Shown here piece after piece: positions 8,151-16,534 of a DNA stretch of 34,930 nt. The position numbers were made by a program, and so were the translations under genes. Numbering within the stretch: position 1 is the stretch's first letter; each line of letters opens with the position of its first letter. Source of the stretch: a bacterium (GTDB lineage: Bacteria > Actinomycetota > Acidimicrobiia > Acidimicrobiales > CATQHL01); NCBI GenBank assembly GCA_026706565.1, contig JAPOYM010000042.1, forward strand, positions 1-34,930. The letters run 5' to 3'. The notes under the pieces were generated by a model. That model was not told the DNA's origin and made no database searches. It was given only the letters and a program-made list of their open reading frames with translations.

Positions 8151-9659
8151 TCAGCCGGTGGGCATGTCGACCATCGGGCCGTTTGCGGGTGCAGCAGGCT
8201 CGGGCGCCGGCTCGGGCATCGGCTCTTCGGTCTCGAGGCTGCCGGTGTCGTCGCCGCCGGTCTCGCCCATGTCGCCGCCGCCGTTCATGTCGCCGCCGCC
8301 GTTCATGTCGCCGTTGTCGGCGGGCTCGGGCATCGGGTCGGGCTCGGGCATCGGGTCGGGCTCGGGCATCGGGTCGGGCTCGGGCGCAACGTCGTTGCAG
8401 GTGATGCTCATGGGCACGAGGGCATGGCCGTCGCCGCCGTTGGCCTGACCCGCGGCGTCCTCAACGAGGTTGATGGACACGACGTTGGTGGGGTTGTCCG
8501 CATGGCAGTTGTCGGGCAACTCCATGACCTTGGCAGCGACAGTGCAGGCGACCGCCTTTTCGTCCAAGGCCTTCCTCGCCTGGCTGGTCCGGAGTGCCTC
8601 CACACCGCGCGACACGTCGTAGTGGCCTTCACGCAGCTCCACCGAGATGGTGCTGATGATGCCTCCGACTTGCCTGCCGCCGAGCGCGGGGGGCAGGCCC
8701 ACCGAGCAGGAGCGGTCGTGGAACTCGTAGACGGCGAAGGCACCACCGGAGGGACCGGTCACGCGCTGGGTCAGGTGAACATTCGGCTCGGCGATCTTGA
8801 CCATCAGGTCGATGGTGCTGTCGGCTCCCGTTCCGGGGACATCCGCCTTCTTGTTGCCACCGCCCGGAGCCGCGAAGCCGCCGGGCAGGCCCACCAAGAC
8901 GTCGTAGTGGCAGTTGACGGCGACGTTGCTGCCCTCGACGATGGCGTTGTTGCCGACCACGTTCAACTTGGCAACGGTCACGCCGCCGGAACGCTCGGTC
9001 TCGGCGGAGACCTCTTCGCACTGATCCTTCGATTTCGCAACCGGCGTGGCGGTGACGGTGAAGGTGGTCTCGCTGATCGCCCCGTTGGTGTCATCGTCGC
9101 CATCGTTCCCGGGCGTGGTCACCGTATCGTCACTGGTGTCGTTGGGAGTGTCGTTGTCGTCAATGACCTCCTCCACCCAGTTCATGGCCCGCACGTTGAC
9201 GGTGATCTGCCCGCCAGCGACACAGCCAGAGTTGACAACCGACAACGACATCGTCGCTGGCGTGTCGTCAGCATTAGGCGCAGGCAAGCCTCCGACCGCG
9301 CAGCTCTGGCTGCGCACCACGGATACGAACGAAGCCGACCACTCGTAGGTGCAGGCATCGTTCACCGTGACAACGATGGTCCCCGTTGATCCCGTCACAG
9401 CCTCGACCGCGACATCGTCGGCATCCGGGTCACCGTTGCTGACGGCCACGGTGCTGGTCTTCGAACCGGACGCACCGGAGGTGTCGGCACCCGGATCGCA
9501 GCCTCCCACCGTGTCCCAGCTCACCGTGTAGGTGCCTGCGGCGCCGGCGGTGGTGATCGTGATCGCCTTGACGGTGGCAGAGGCAGGCCCGGAGGCCAAG
9601 GCCAGTACCGCCGACATCAGACCGGCGACGCTGAGGACGCCGACCAGAATCTTTCTCAT
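8151..9659 (-). CDS. secreted protein of the local paralogue family, Asp/Met/Pro-rich tail
   Basis: Function unknown. The 502-residue protein has a signal peptide (MRKILVGVLSVAGLMSAVLA..., cleavage after ASA, residue 28). ATG at 9659 has AAGGGAAGGAAAA upstream, and TAACCT at 9741-9746 is a possible -10 box. Residues 29-160 contain Cys-bearing strands; 160-195 is an acidic Asp/Thr linker. Residues 198-290 align with the protein encoded downstream (TTFTVTATPVA, NCHYDVLV, GFAAPGGGNKKADV). The shared module follows: VHLTQRV (294-300), C318, LREGHYDV (342-349), C372, C385 and a final strand PMSITC ending at C421. The tail has EPDPMP and NGGGDM six-residue repeats and ends ANGPMVDMPTG. It is the most upstream of the four paralogues. 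Confidence 0.9.
   Translation of the reverse strand: MRKILVGVLSVAGLMSAVLALASGPASATVKAITITTAGAAGTYTVSWDTVGGCDPGADTSGASGSKTSTVAVSNGDPDADDVAVEAVTGSTGTIVVTVNDACTYEWSASFVSVVRSQSCAVGGLPAPNADDTPATMSLSVVNSGCVAGGQITVNVRAMNWVEEVIDDNDTPNDTSDDTVTTPGNDGDDDTNGAISETTFTVTATPVAKSKDQCEEVSAETERSGGVTVAKLNVVGNNAIVEGSNVAVNCHYDVLVGLPGGFAAPGGGNKKADVPGTGADSTIDLMVKIAEPNVHLTQRVTGPSGGAFAVYEFHDRSCSVGLPPALGGRQVGGIISTISVELREGHYDVSRGVEALRTSQARKALDEKAVACTVAAKVMELPDNCHADNPTNVVSINLVEDAAGQANGGDGHALVPMSITCNDVAPEPDPMPEPDPMPEPDPMPEPADNGDMNGGGDMNGGGDMGETGGDDTGSLETEEPMPEPAPEPAAPANGPMVDMPTG
8323..8388. repeat. 18-bp tandem repeat encoding EPDPMP
   Basis: GGCTCGGGCATCGGGTCG begins at 8323, 8341 and 8359, with a partial fourth copy. 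A second 18-bp set at about 8264-8310 encodes NGGGDM. Both stay in frame in the tail of the secreted protein. Confidence 0.9.
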
Positions 9660-9740
9660 CTCGCTGTTTTCCTTCCCTTGATTCCTTGAGGCACCCCGGC
9701 AAACGCGCCGGAACGGCTGCCTCGCTCCAACAGGTTTCCT

Positions 9741-9746
9741 AGGTTA
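9741..9746 (-). promoter_or_regulatory. possible -10 box TAACCT for the secreted gene starting at 9659
   Basis: Minus-strand TAACCT about 80 bases before the start. The leader would contain a small hairpin (CCGGC-GCGTTT-GCCGG, near 9694-9712) before the ribosome site. Weak evidence. Confidence 0.3.
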
Positions 9747-9898
9747 CACCCCACCGCCGCCGCAAGCAACACCAAATTTCCGCCGCCGCCCACCGCGGCG
9801 TTCCACCGCAGCGAGGCCCCGCCCCCGGGCCATCAGATCCGGGGTGGCCCCCCTGCTCGAGATTTCCTGCGGTCGACTGCAAAGCGCCTGCTCAGAGC

Positions 9899-10957
9899 CT
9901 AACCGCTCACGCCCTGAAGGGCCCCAGGGCCGGGAGGCTCGGGCGGCTCGGGGATGCCCATCTGCGCGGTCGGCGTCTCCCGCGTGAAATCCCAGCCCGC
10001 CGCGGCCCGCTCTATATCGGCGCAACCCAGGGCCGCTCTCTCCGCCTCCCAGGCCGCGGAACCCTCAGACGGCGCCGTGCCGGCCTCGACGGCGGGAGCA
10101 GCGCCGGCGACGTGCCGCGCGGCGAGCCTGACTAGGGCGCAGGCCGCCGACGCTAGAGCATGCGCGGTGAAGACCAAGTCCTCGAGGGCCACCTCCGGGA
10201 AGTCCGCCGGATAGGTCCCCTCCTGGCGCCACATCGAGACCGCCCGCAGGTCCAGCCCCTTCAGGGTTGCCGCAGCGTGCCGCCGGGGGGGATCGGGAAC
10301 CTTCGCCAACAGCTCGTCCAGCCAATGCACGTCCCGAGGCGGCCCGGGGGCGTACAGGTGCATTAGGGCCTTCAATGAGTTCTCCAACGCCGACTGCGCC
10401 CGCGAGCAGACGCCCCTGAGACGGCCAGCGACCTCGGTCCTGTACCTGGGCGCGTTCGCGTCGGCGAGCCACCGACGCTCCGGCGGACCCGGCTCGAGGT
10501 CTCGGTGGACTCCGCTCAGGGCTTCGTTCGTGTTGCGCAGCGAGGCGACGGCCTCGTCGAAGTCGCTGGCTGGCATGCCGATCTCCTTGGTCCAGTCCAC
10601 GCCGTTCGGCGGGCGCTCGCGCAGCACGACCGCCTCGGCGGCGATGCCCGCCTCGAACGCCGTGGCCACCCGCAGGCTGCGGTGGCGCCACTCCGGGCGG
10701 TCGGTCACGAACACCTCCACCGGCCGCCCCGCCGCCTCGCTCGCCAGCCTCTCCAGCTCGTACCGCCTGCGCCAGCGCTCGGCGTAGTCCAGATCGTCCA
10801 GCACCGCCACCAGGTCGATGTCGCTGTCGGCGTGCTGGTCGCCTCGGGCCACCGACCCGTACAGCAACACCACCCCAGCGCCCGCGTCGGCCAACGCCGC
10901 AGCCGCCCTGCCCGCGTCCCTCAGAGAAGGCGCCCCGACCGGTGCCAGAACCGTCAC
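9899..10957 (-). CDS. nucleotidyltransferase (MNT)-HEPN fusion protein
   Basis: The N-terminal domain has the minimal nucleotidyltransferase signature GSVARGD..SDIDL (G34, S35, D46, D48), with E81 in PVEVFVTD as a probable third acidic ligand. Residues about 130-285 are helical and look like a HEPN domain (ALENSLKALMHLY at 190-202; R244 to Y249 in RQEGTYP). In many genomes MNT and HEPN are adjacent toxin-antitoxin proteins, the MNT part modifying the HEPN RNase; here both are in one 352-residue chain. The Pro-rich end (after 325) is low complexity. GTG at 10957 lies 6 bases after TAGAGT, so it is probably leaderless. Alternative roles such as antibiotic-modifying nucleotidyltransferase cannot be excluded. 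Confidence 0.85.
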   Translation of the reverse strand: MTVLAPVGAPSLRDAGRAAAALADAGAGVVLLYGSVARGDQHADSDIDLVAVLDDLDYAERWRRRYELERLASEAAGRPVEVFVTDRPEWRHRSLRVATAFEAGIAAEAVVLRERPPNGVDWTKEIGMPASDFDEAVASLRNTNEALSGVHRDLEPGPPERRWLADANAPRYRTEVAGRLRGVCSRAQSALENSLKALMHLYAPGPPRDVHWLDELLAKVPDPPRRHAAATLKGLDLRAVSMWRQEGTYPADFPEVALEDLVFTAHALASAACALVRLAARHVAGAAPAVEAGTAPSEGSAAWEAERAALGCADIERAAAGWDFTRETPTAQMGIPEPPEPPGPGALQGVSG

Positions 10958-10963
10958 AACCCC

Positions 10964-10969
10964 ACTCTA
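10964..10969 (-). promoter_or_regulatory. -10 box TAGAGT for the MNT-HEPN gene
   Basis: Minus-strand TAGAGT, then 6 bases, then the GTG start: a leaderless arrangement. Confidence 0.5.
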
Positions 10970-11016
10970 CGCCCCCCGAAGCACCCGCACGCGGCGAGGC
11001 GGCTGCGGCGCGCGGG

Positions 11017-12174
11017 TCAACCCCGGCGGCCCCTGAGCCGCTTGGAGGCGCCGGGGCCAGCCGGCAGGCGGGGGGCCGCGCCGTGCTCCTGCAGGTGGCG
11101 GCGGACGGCCGCTGTGACCGCATCGGACGTCGACACCCCCAAGAACGCAGCCAGACGCTCGATCATCTCGAAGGTGGCGCCGTCGAGGCGGATCTCCTCG
11201 ACCCGGAGAACAGCGCCGCCACGTTCCTCGCTAGAGGAAGCGGCAGGAACCACCGTCAGCGGTGCGGAGGCGGCAGGGTGGTCGGCGGCAGGGTGGTCGG
11301 CGGCCGCGGGGTGGTCGGCGGCGGGGACGGCGGCGATGGCAACCGGGGCGGACGGCTGCTCGCCCCCGTCGACGGGCTCGGCGGTCGGGGAGTCAGCGGC
11401 CGCCGGCGCGTTGGGGTGCGCCGCCACCGCCTCACGAACCATCTCATTGGGGTCGCTCGCCAGCACGCCCAGAGCGTCCGGCGGCGTGTCGTGGTGCTCA
11501 GCGACGGCCAAGCGGACGTACGTGTCGTCGTCGCGGGCCATCCGAGCGAGACAGAGGGGCGGCGTGGCCGCGTGGTGGGCGACGGCGCGCCGAACGTCCA
11601 CGACGGAGTGGCCGTACAAGGCCCGCAACGCCTCCGACGGCGACCGAGGGTTCTGTGCCACAGCCACCGCGATCTCCGCGCCCTTGCTCTTCGCGAGGAC
11701 CGCCAGCAAGTCGGCGGGACACGAACTGTTGGCGGCGACCTGAGACAGGCGGCTGCTCGGGAACCCCTTCGACCAGTCCTTGACGAAACGCCGCAGCACC
11801 GTCTCGGGGGTCTTGGGGTTGCCGGCCACCGCGTACAGCACGCTGGTGTCACCGTCGGCGGCGAGAACCTCCAGAACGTCCGGCGGCGCGGCCTCGTTGC
11901 GAGCCAGGGTTCGACGGATCTCCGCGTCGACGTCGCCGGCGAGCCGCAGCAACAGCTCCCGGTACGAGCAATGGCGCGCCAGAGTGCGCCGCACCTCGAC
12001 GTCGGGGTCGCGCACCAACACCCGCAGAGCCTCCAAGGGGGCGTTGCTGTTCCCTGCGACTCTCGCACGTATGGTGGGATCGTCGGCTGCCACGTAGGGA
12101 AGGAACTCCGAAGCGTCGCCCTTCAGCGCCGCGGCCTGCATCCAGTCGAGGGGTTCGTCGCTGTCTCGGATCAT
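11017..12174 (-). CDS. LRV/HEAT-like repeat protein with C-terminal ribbon-helix-helix-like segment
   Basis: About 385 residues. Roughly residues 25-255 consist of about nine leucine-rich-variant (LRV) repeats of 22-27 residues, e.g. IRARVAGNSNAPLEALRVL, VRRTLARHCS, LYAVAGNPKTPETVLRRF, VRLAVAEHHDTPPDALGVL, VREAVAAHPNAP. LRV repeats form a right-handed solenoid; the N-terminal iron-sulfur cysteines of the Azotobacter LRV protein are absent. An Ala/Pro/His linker with repeated ADHPAA follows. The end (EEIRLDGATFEMIERLAAFLGVSTSDAVTAAVRRHLQEHG) looks like a ribbon-helix-helix DNA-binding fold. No function is known. The start is uncertain: ATG at 12174 lies 4 bases after TAGGTT (12179-12184); upstream TTG and GTG codons overlap or abut that box. 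Confidence 0.85.
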   Translation of the reverse strand: MIRDSDEPLDWMQAAALKGDASEFLPYVAADDPTIRARVAGNSNAPLEALRVLVRDPDVEVRRTLARHCSYRELLLRLAGDVDAEIRRTLARNEAAPPDVLEVLAADGDTSVLYAVAGNPKTPETVLRRFVKDWSKGFPSSRLSQVAANSSCPADLLAVLAKSKGAEIAVAVAQNPRSPSEALRALYGHSVVDVRRAVAHHAATPPLCLARMARDDDTYVRLAVAEHHDTPPDALGVLASDPNEMVREAVAAHPNAPAAADSPTAEPVDGGEQPSAPVAIAAVPAADHPAAADHPAADHPAASAPLTVVPAASSSEERGGAVLRVEEIRLDGATFEMIERLAAFLGVSTSDAVTAAVRRHLQEHGAAPRLPAGPGASKRLRGRRG

Positions 12175-12343
12175 CACCAACCTAGTTCCTGCTTGAGCCT
12201 GCCCTGGCTACGACGGGGACATTCCGTAGCACACCAAGAGGGGCGCCAGCGAAACGCTCCCGCCGGAACCGCCCGGCCCCGCGGGAACCGCCCCGACGCC
12301 TGGCTCGCCGGGGCCGGGCGACTGTCTCGGGCCGGCGGGTCGC

Positions 12344-13294
12344 TCAGCCGGCGGTGCCGGTGAACAGGGCGAAGTAGATGGGCGTCATGACCGCCGCCAG
12401 CGCCGCCAAGATCACGTAGGTCTGGCGGGCGATGCCAAGCTTCATGTCGCCGCGCAGAATGTGCATTTCGCCGCGCAGCTTGGCGAGGCCCGCCTCAATC
12501 TTGGCCCCCAACTCGACGCGGACGGCATCGGTCTTGGCCTCGAGGACCGCCACGTCGGACTTGATGACCCCCACGTCCGACTTGAGGACCCCCACATCCG
12601 ACTTGAGGACCCCCACATCCGACTTGAGGACCCCCACATCCGACTTGAGGACCCCCACATCCGACTTGAGGACCCCCACATCCGACTTGAGGACCCCCAC
12701 ATCCGACTTGAGGACCCCCACATCGGCCTCGAGTGCCCCCACGTCGGACTTGATGACCGCCACATCCGACTTGAGGACCCCCACATCGGCCTCGAGTGCC
12801 CCCACGTCGGACTTGATGACCGCCACATCCGACTTGAGGACCCCCACATCGGCCTCGAGTGCCCCCACGTCGGACTTGATGACCGCCACATCCGACTTGA
12901 GGACCCCCACATCGGCCTCGAGTGCCCCCACGTCGGACTTGATGACCGCCACATCCGACTTGAGGACCCCCACATCGGCCTCGAGTGCCCCCACGTCGGA
13001 CTTGATGACCGCCACATCCGACTTGAGGACCCCCACATCGGCCTCGAGTGCCCCCACGTCGGACTTGATGACCGCCACATCCGACTTGAGGACCCCCACA
13101 TCCGACTTGATGACCGCCACGTCGGACTTGAGGGGCACCACGTCGGACTTGAGGACCCCCACGTCGGACTTGGTGGCGAGTTCGTGCCAGCTAACGGGCG
13201 GAAGACTCTCCATGAGCGTCGTCGCCGGTCCTTCCTCCAGTACTTCGATTAGTTTTTCCCGCAACTCTAAGCGTCGCGACTCTGTCGATTCCAC
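12344..13294 (-). CDS. coiled-coil protein of tandem heptads with C-terminal membrane anchor
   Basis: The 316-residue product has an N-terminal helical region (VESTESRRLELREKLIEVL), then about 30 heptads of VGVLKSD, VAVIKSD and VGALEAD, and a C-terminal hydrophobic segment (YVILAALAAVMTPIYFALF) that would anchor it in the membrane. V at position 1 and L/I at position 4 give an unbroken two-strand coiled coil about 30 heptads long. The layout resembles the DUF1640-type coiled-coil/one-TM proteins, but the function is unknown. GTG at 13294 is the preferred start: GAGGAG lies 6 bases upstream and a good promoter is at 13373-13400; a longer frame reaching 13534 would start upstream of that promoter and run into the groEL end. 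Confidence 0.85.
   Translation of the reverse strand: MESTESRRLELREKLIEVLEEGPATTLMESLPPVSWHELATKSDVGVLKSDVVPLKSDVAVIKSDVGVLKSDVAVIKSDVGALEADVGVLKSDVAVIKSDVGALEADVGVLKSDVAVIKSDVGALEADVGVLKSDVAVIKSDVGALEADVGVLKSDVAVIKSDVGALEADVGVLKSDVAVIKSDVGALEADVGVLKSDVGVLKSDVGVLKSDVGVLKSDVGVLKSDVGVLKSDVGVLKSDVGVIKSDVAVLEAKTDAVRVELGAKIEAGLAKLRGEMHILRGDMKLGIARQTYVILAALAAVMTPIYFALFTGTAG
12553..13120. repeat. in-frame 21-bp and 63-bp tandem repeat array in the coiled-coil gene
   Basis: Six near-identical 63-bp units (three heptads each) begin CATCGGCCTCGAG at 12721, 12784, 12847, 12910, 12973 and 13036. Seven 21-bp units (CATCCGACTTGAGGAC core; first copy CGTCCG) begin at 12574 and continue at 12595, 12616, 12637, 12658, 12679 and 12700. 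Units are nearly identical at DNA level, which points to recent expansion or gene conversion. All lengths are multiples of three. Confidence 0.95.
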
Positions 13295-13372
13295 CGTCGG
13301 CTCCTCCTCGGTGTTCCTTGTCCTTGGGTCCGTGACCAAGAGGGGGGCCGAGGCTCCCGAATGCTTCGAGTG

Positions 13373-13400
13373 AGTATAACAGTCCCACCCGCAAGTGCAA
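13373..13400 (-). promoter_or_regulatory. sigma70-like promoter of the coiled-coil gene
   Basis: Minus strand: -35 TTGCAC (13395-13400), 16-bp spacer, -10 TATACT (13373-13378). It gives a leader of about 70 bases before GTG at 13294. Confidence 0.65.
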
Positions 13401-13439
13401 CCCCACCCCGGGCCCCCAGCGGGGCGGGACGGGACGGGG
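13401..13439 (-). terminator. hairpin downstream of groEL1
   Basis: CCCCACCCCG at 13401-13410 pairs perfectly with CGGGGTGGGG at 13430-13439. It lies 13 bases after the groEL stop and abuts the next promoter. No T tract follows, so it may terminate weakly or protect the mRNA end. Confidence 0.55.
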
Positions 13440-13452
13440 TGGGGTACGGGGG

Positions 13453-15150
<1,698 letters not shown>

Positions 15151-15441
15151 TCAGCCGACGGTGGCCAGCACGTCGCGGGCCGACAGGATGAGAAGGTCCT
15201 CGCCGCCGACGGTGATCTCGGTACCGCCGAACTTGCTGTACACCACCGTGTCGCCGACGCTGACGCCGACAGCGATCAGTTCGCCGGTCTGCTCGGAACG
15301 CTTGCCCGGCCCGACTGCGAGCACCTCGCCCTGCTGGGGCTTCTCTTTGGCGGTATCGGGAATGACGAGACCGCTGGCGGTGACTTCCTCGGACTCGTTG
15401 GGCCGCACGACGATGCGGTCCTCGAGGGGCTGAAGGTTCAT
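15151..15441 (-). CDS. groES: 10 kDa co-chaperonin GroES
   Basis: GroES caps the GroEL ring. The 96-residue protein starts [19 protein letters not shown] and has the mobile-loop region [38 protein letters not shown] and the C-terminal [11 protein letters not shown], all family features. AAGGGAG lies 5 bases before the ATG and a perfect CIRCE element ends 15 bases upstream. It is the first gene of groES-groEL1. Confidence 0.97.
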   Translation of the reverse strand: MNLQPLEDRIVVRPNESEEVTASGLVIPDTAKEKPQQGEVLAVGPGKRSEQTGELIAVGVSVGDTVVYSKFGGTEITVGGEDLLILSARDVLATVG

Positions 15442-15456
15442 TGGCTCTCCCTTTGG

Positions 15457-15483
15457 TTAGCACTCTCGGTATGAGAGTGCTAA
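15457..15483 (-). promoter_or_regulatory. CIRCE operator (HrcA binding site), perfect
   Basis: TTAGCACTC, 9 bases, GAGTGCTAA, an exact match to the consensus inverted repeat. It lies 15 bases upstream of groES, where bound HrcA repressor would block the operon except under heat stress. hrcA is not in the window. Confidence 0.97.
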
Positions 15484-15643
15484 CGATACCGGCCCGAGAC
15501 GAGACGCCAACCCGCCGGGCGACACTCCCTCCGATCAGCCGGGGGATCGTCCGGGCGATCCGCCGATCAGCCGGGCGGCGCTTCGGGCGGCGAGGGGAAT
15601 CCGCTAGGCAGCACTCCCGGCGGCGAGGGGGCAGGGCGTGCAG

Positions 15644-15717
15644 AGCCCGAGGTGGGAATCGAACCCACTGCCTCCGGTTTACAAGACCGGTGCTCTGACC
15701 AGACGAGCTACTCGGGC
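15644..15717 (-). tRNA. trnT: tRNA-Thr (anticodon UGU)
   Basis: The minus strand folds as a 74-base cloverleaf: acceptor GCCCGAG/CTCGGGC, anticodon stem CCGGT/ACCGG enclosing CTTGTAA with anticodon TGT, and T arm GTGGG-TTCGATT-CCCAC. CCA is not encoded. The 160 bp between it and the groES CIRCE hold only GC-rich sequence with a repeated GGCGGCGAGGGG. Confidence 0.95.
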
Positions 15718-15800
15718 GACGAATCCAGCCTAGAGGCCCGGAGCCGCAGCGCCTTGCGGGGGGCGGGGCGGGTATTGCCCAACTCTCGCCGCGGCGCGTC

Positions 15801-15806
15801 TAGCCT
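15801..15806 (+). promoter_or_regulatory. -10 box TAGCCT upstream of the LytR_C gene
   Basis: TAGCCT is followed by 7 bases and ATG at 15814, which opens an 11-codon leader frame. The same hexamer precedes tRNA-Gln and tRNA-Glu in this window. Confidence 0.5.
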
Positions 15807-15813
15807 GTGCCCA

Positions 15814-15846
15814 ATGGCCATTGGAACGTCGCTGAGGGAGCGATGA
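15814..15846 (+). CDS. putative leader ORF (MAIGTSLRER)
   Basis: Ten-residue frame starting 7 bases after a -10 box, so it may be translated from a leaderless message. Its TGA overlaps the ATG of the LytR_C gene as ATGA (15843-15846), and the AGGGAG ribosome site of that gene lies within it. It may couple translation; whether the peptide has a role is unknown. It could be chance. Confidence 0.35.
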   Translation: MAIGTSLRER

Positions 15847-16481
15847 ACGCGGTCCGCGGCGCCATCGTCGTCATCGTCGCCCTCGTGATCGGCGTCGTGG
15901 TTCTCGCACGCGGGCTCGACGGGCCCGACACCGCAGAGGGGCCGGTTCAGACCACCGACACGACGCAGCCAGCGGCGAGCGCCCCGCCCGCGGGCGAGGC
16001 CCCGCCTCCCGGACCCGTCGCCCCGCCTCCCGGGCCGGTGGCCCCGCCTCCCGGACCCGTCGCCCCGCCTCCCGGGCCGGTGGCCCCGCCTCCGGCAGCC
16101 GCAGAGGTCGAAGTCCCGCCCTCGGCGCCCGAGGACATGTTCGCCGACCCCCAGCAGACGCCGCCGACCCACTACCGCGGCGACGTGCGGGTGCTGGTGG
16201 CCAACGGCACTTCGGTCTGCGGCGCGGCCGGGCGGATCGCCACATCGCTGAGCGCCCAAGGGTTCAACGTGCTGCCCGCCGCCAACGCCGACAACCCCGC
16301 CGAGGCGTCGGCCGTGTACTACGTGGAGGGGTACGGCGCCGACGCGGGCGTGGTGGCCTCGCTGCTCCAGGTGGACTCCTCGCGGGTGCTGGCCATGCCC
16401 TCGTCTCCGCCGACGGCGCCCGGAGACGCCCACGTGGTGCTCCACATCGGCGCAGACGACTTGGCCCAGCCGAACTGCTGA
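15843..16481 (+). CDS. membrane-anchored LytR_C domain protein
   Basis: The 212-residue protein has an N-terminal signal anchor (residues about 5-24, GAIVVIVALVIGVVVLARG), a Pro-rich linker (about 40-92) with four PPPGPVA repeats, and a C-terminal LytR_C domain (about 115-210: VRVLVANGTSVCGAAGRIA, VYYVEGYGADAGVVASLL). LytR_C domains occur at the end of LytR-CpsA-Psr ligases and as separate envelope proteins; here the LCP catalytic part is missing, so this is probably an extracytoplasmic accessory protein. The chosen ATG has GAGGGAG 3 bases upstream. An in-frame GTG at 15807 is rejected because it abuts the -10 box. Confidence 0.85.
   Translation: MNAVRGAIVVIVALVIGVVVLARGLDGPDTAEGPVQTTDTTQPAASAPPAGEAPPPGPVAPPPGPVAPPPGPVAPPPGPVAPPPAAAEVEVPPSAPEDMFADPQQTPPTHYRGDVRVLVANGTSVCGAAGRIATSLSAQGFNVLPAANADNPAEASAVYYVEGYGADAGVVASLLQVDSSRVLAMPSSPPTAPGDAHVVLHIGADDLAQPNC
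16001..16090. repeat. 21/42-bp tandem repeat encoding PPPGPVA
   Basis: Four 21-bp units alternate two codon versions (CCCGGACCCGTCGCC and CCCGGGCCGGTGGCC), making two 42-bp copies. The higher-order identity suggests duplication of a pair of units. Confidence 0.9.
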
Positions 16482-16534
16482 GGCCCTGCCGGGGTCGTTC
16501 GCAGGCGCCGGCGGGACGGCACGGGACAGCACAG

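Noticed and set aside
3558-9659. Reading the secreted cluster as a prophage or phage tail locus
   Set aside because: There is no phage gene, integrase or attachment site; the signal peptides and normal GC content argue for chromosomal surface genes.
12568-13120. Regular repeats resembling a CRISPR array
   Set aside because: There are no unique spacers; units are contiguous, 21/63 bp, and encode heptads of a coiled coil. No cas genes are near.
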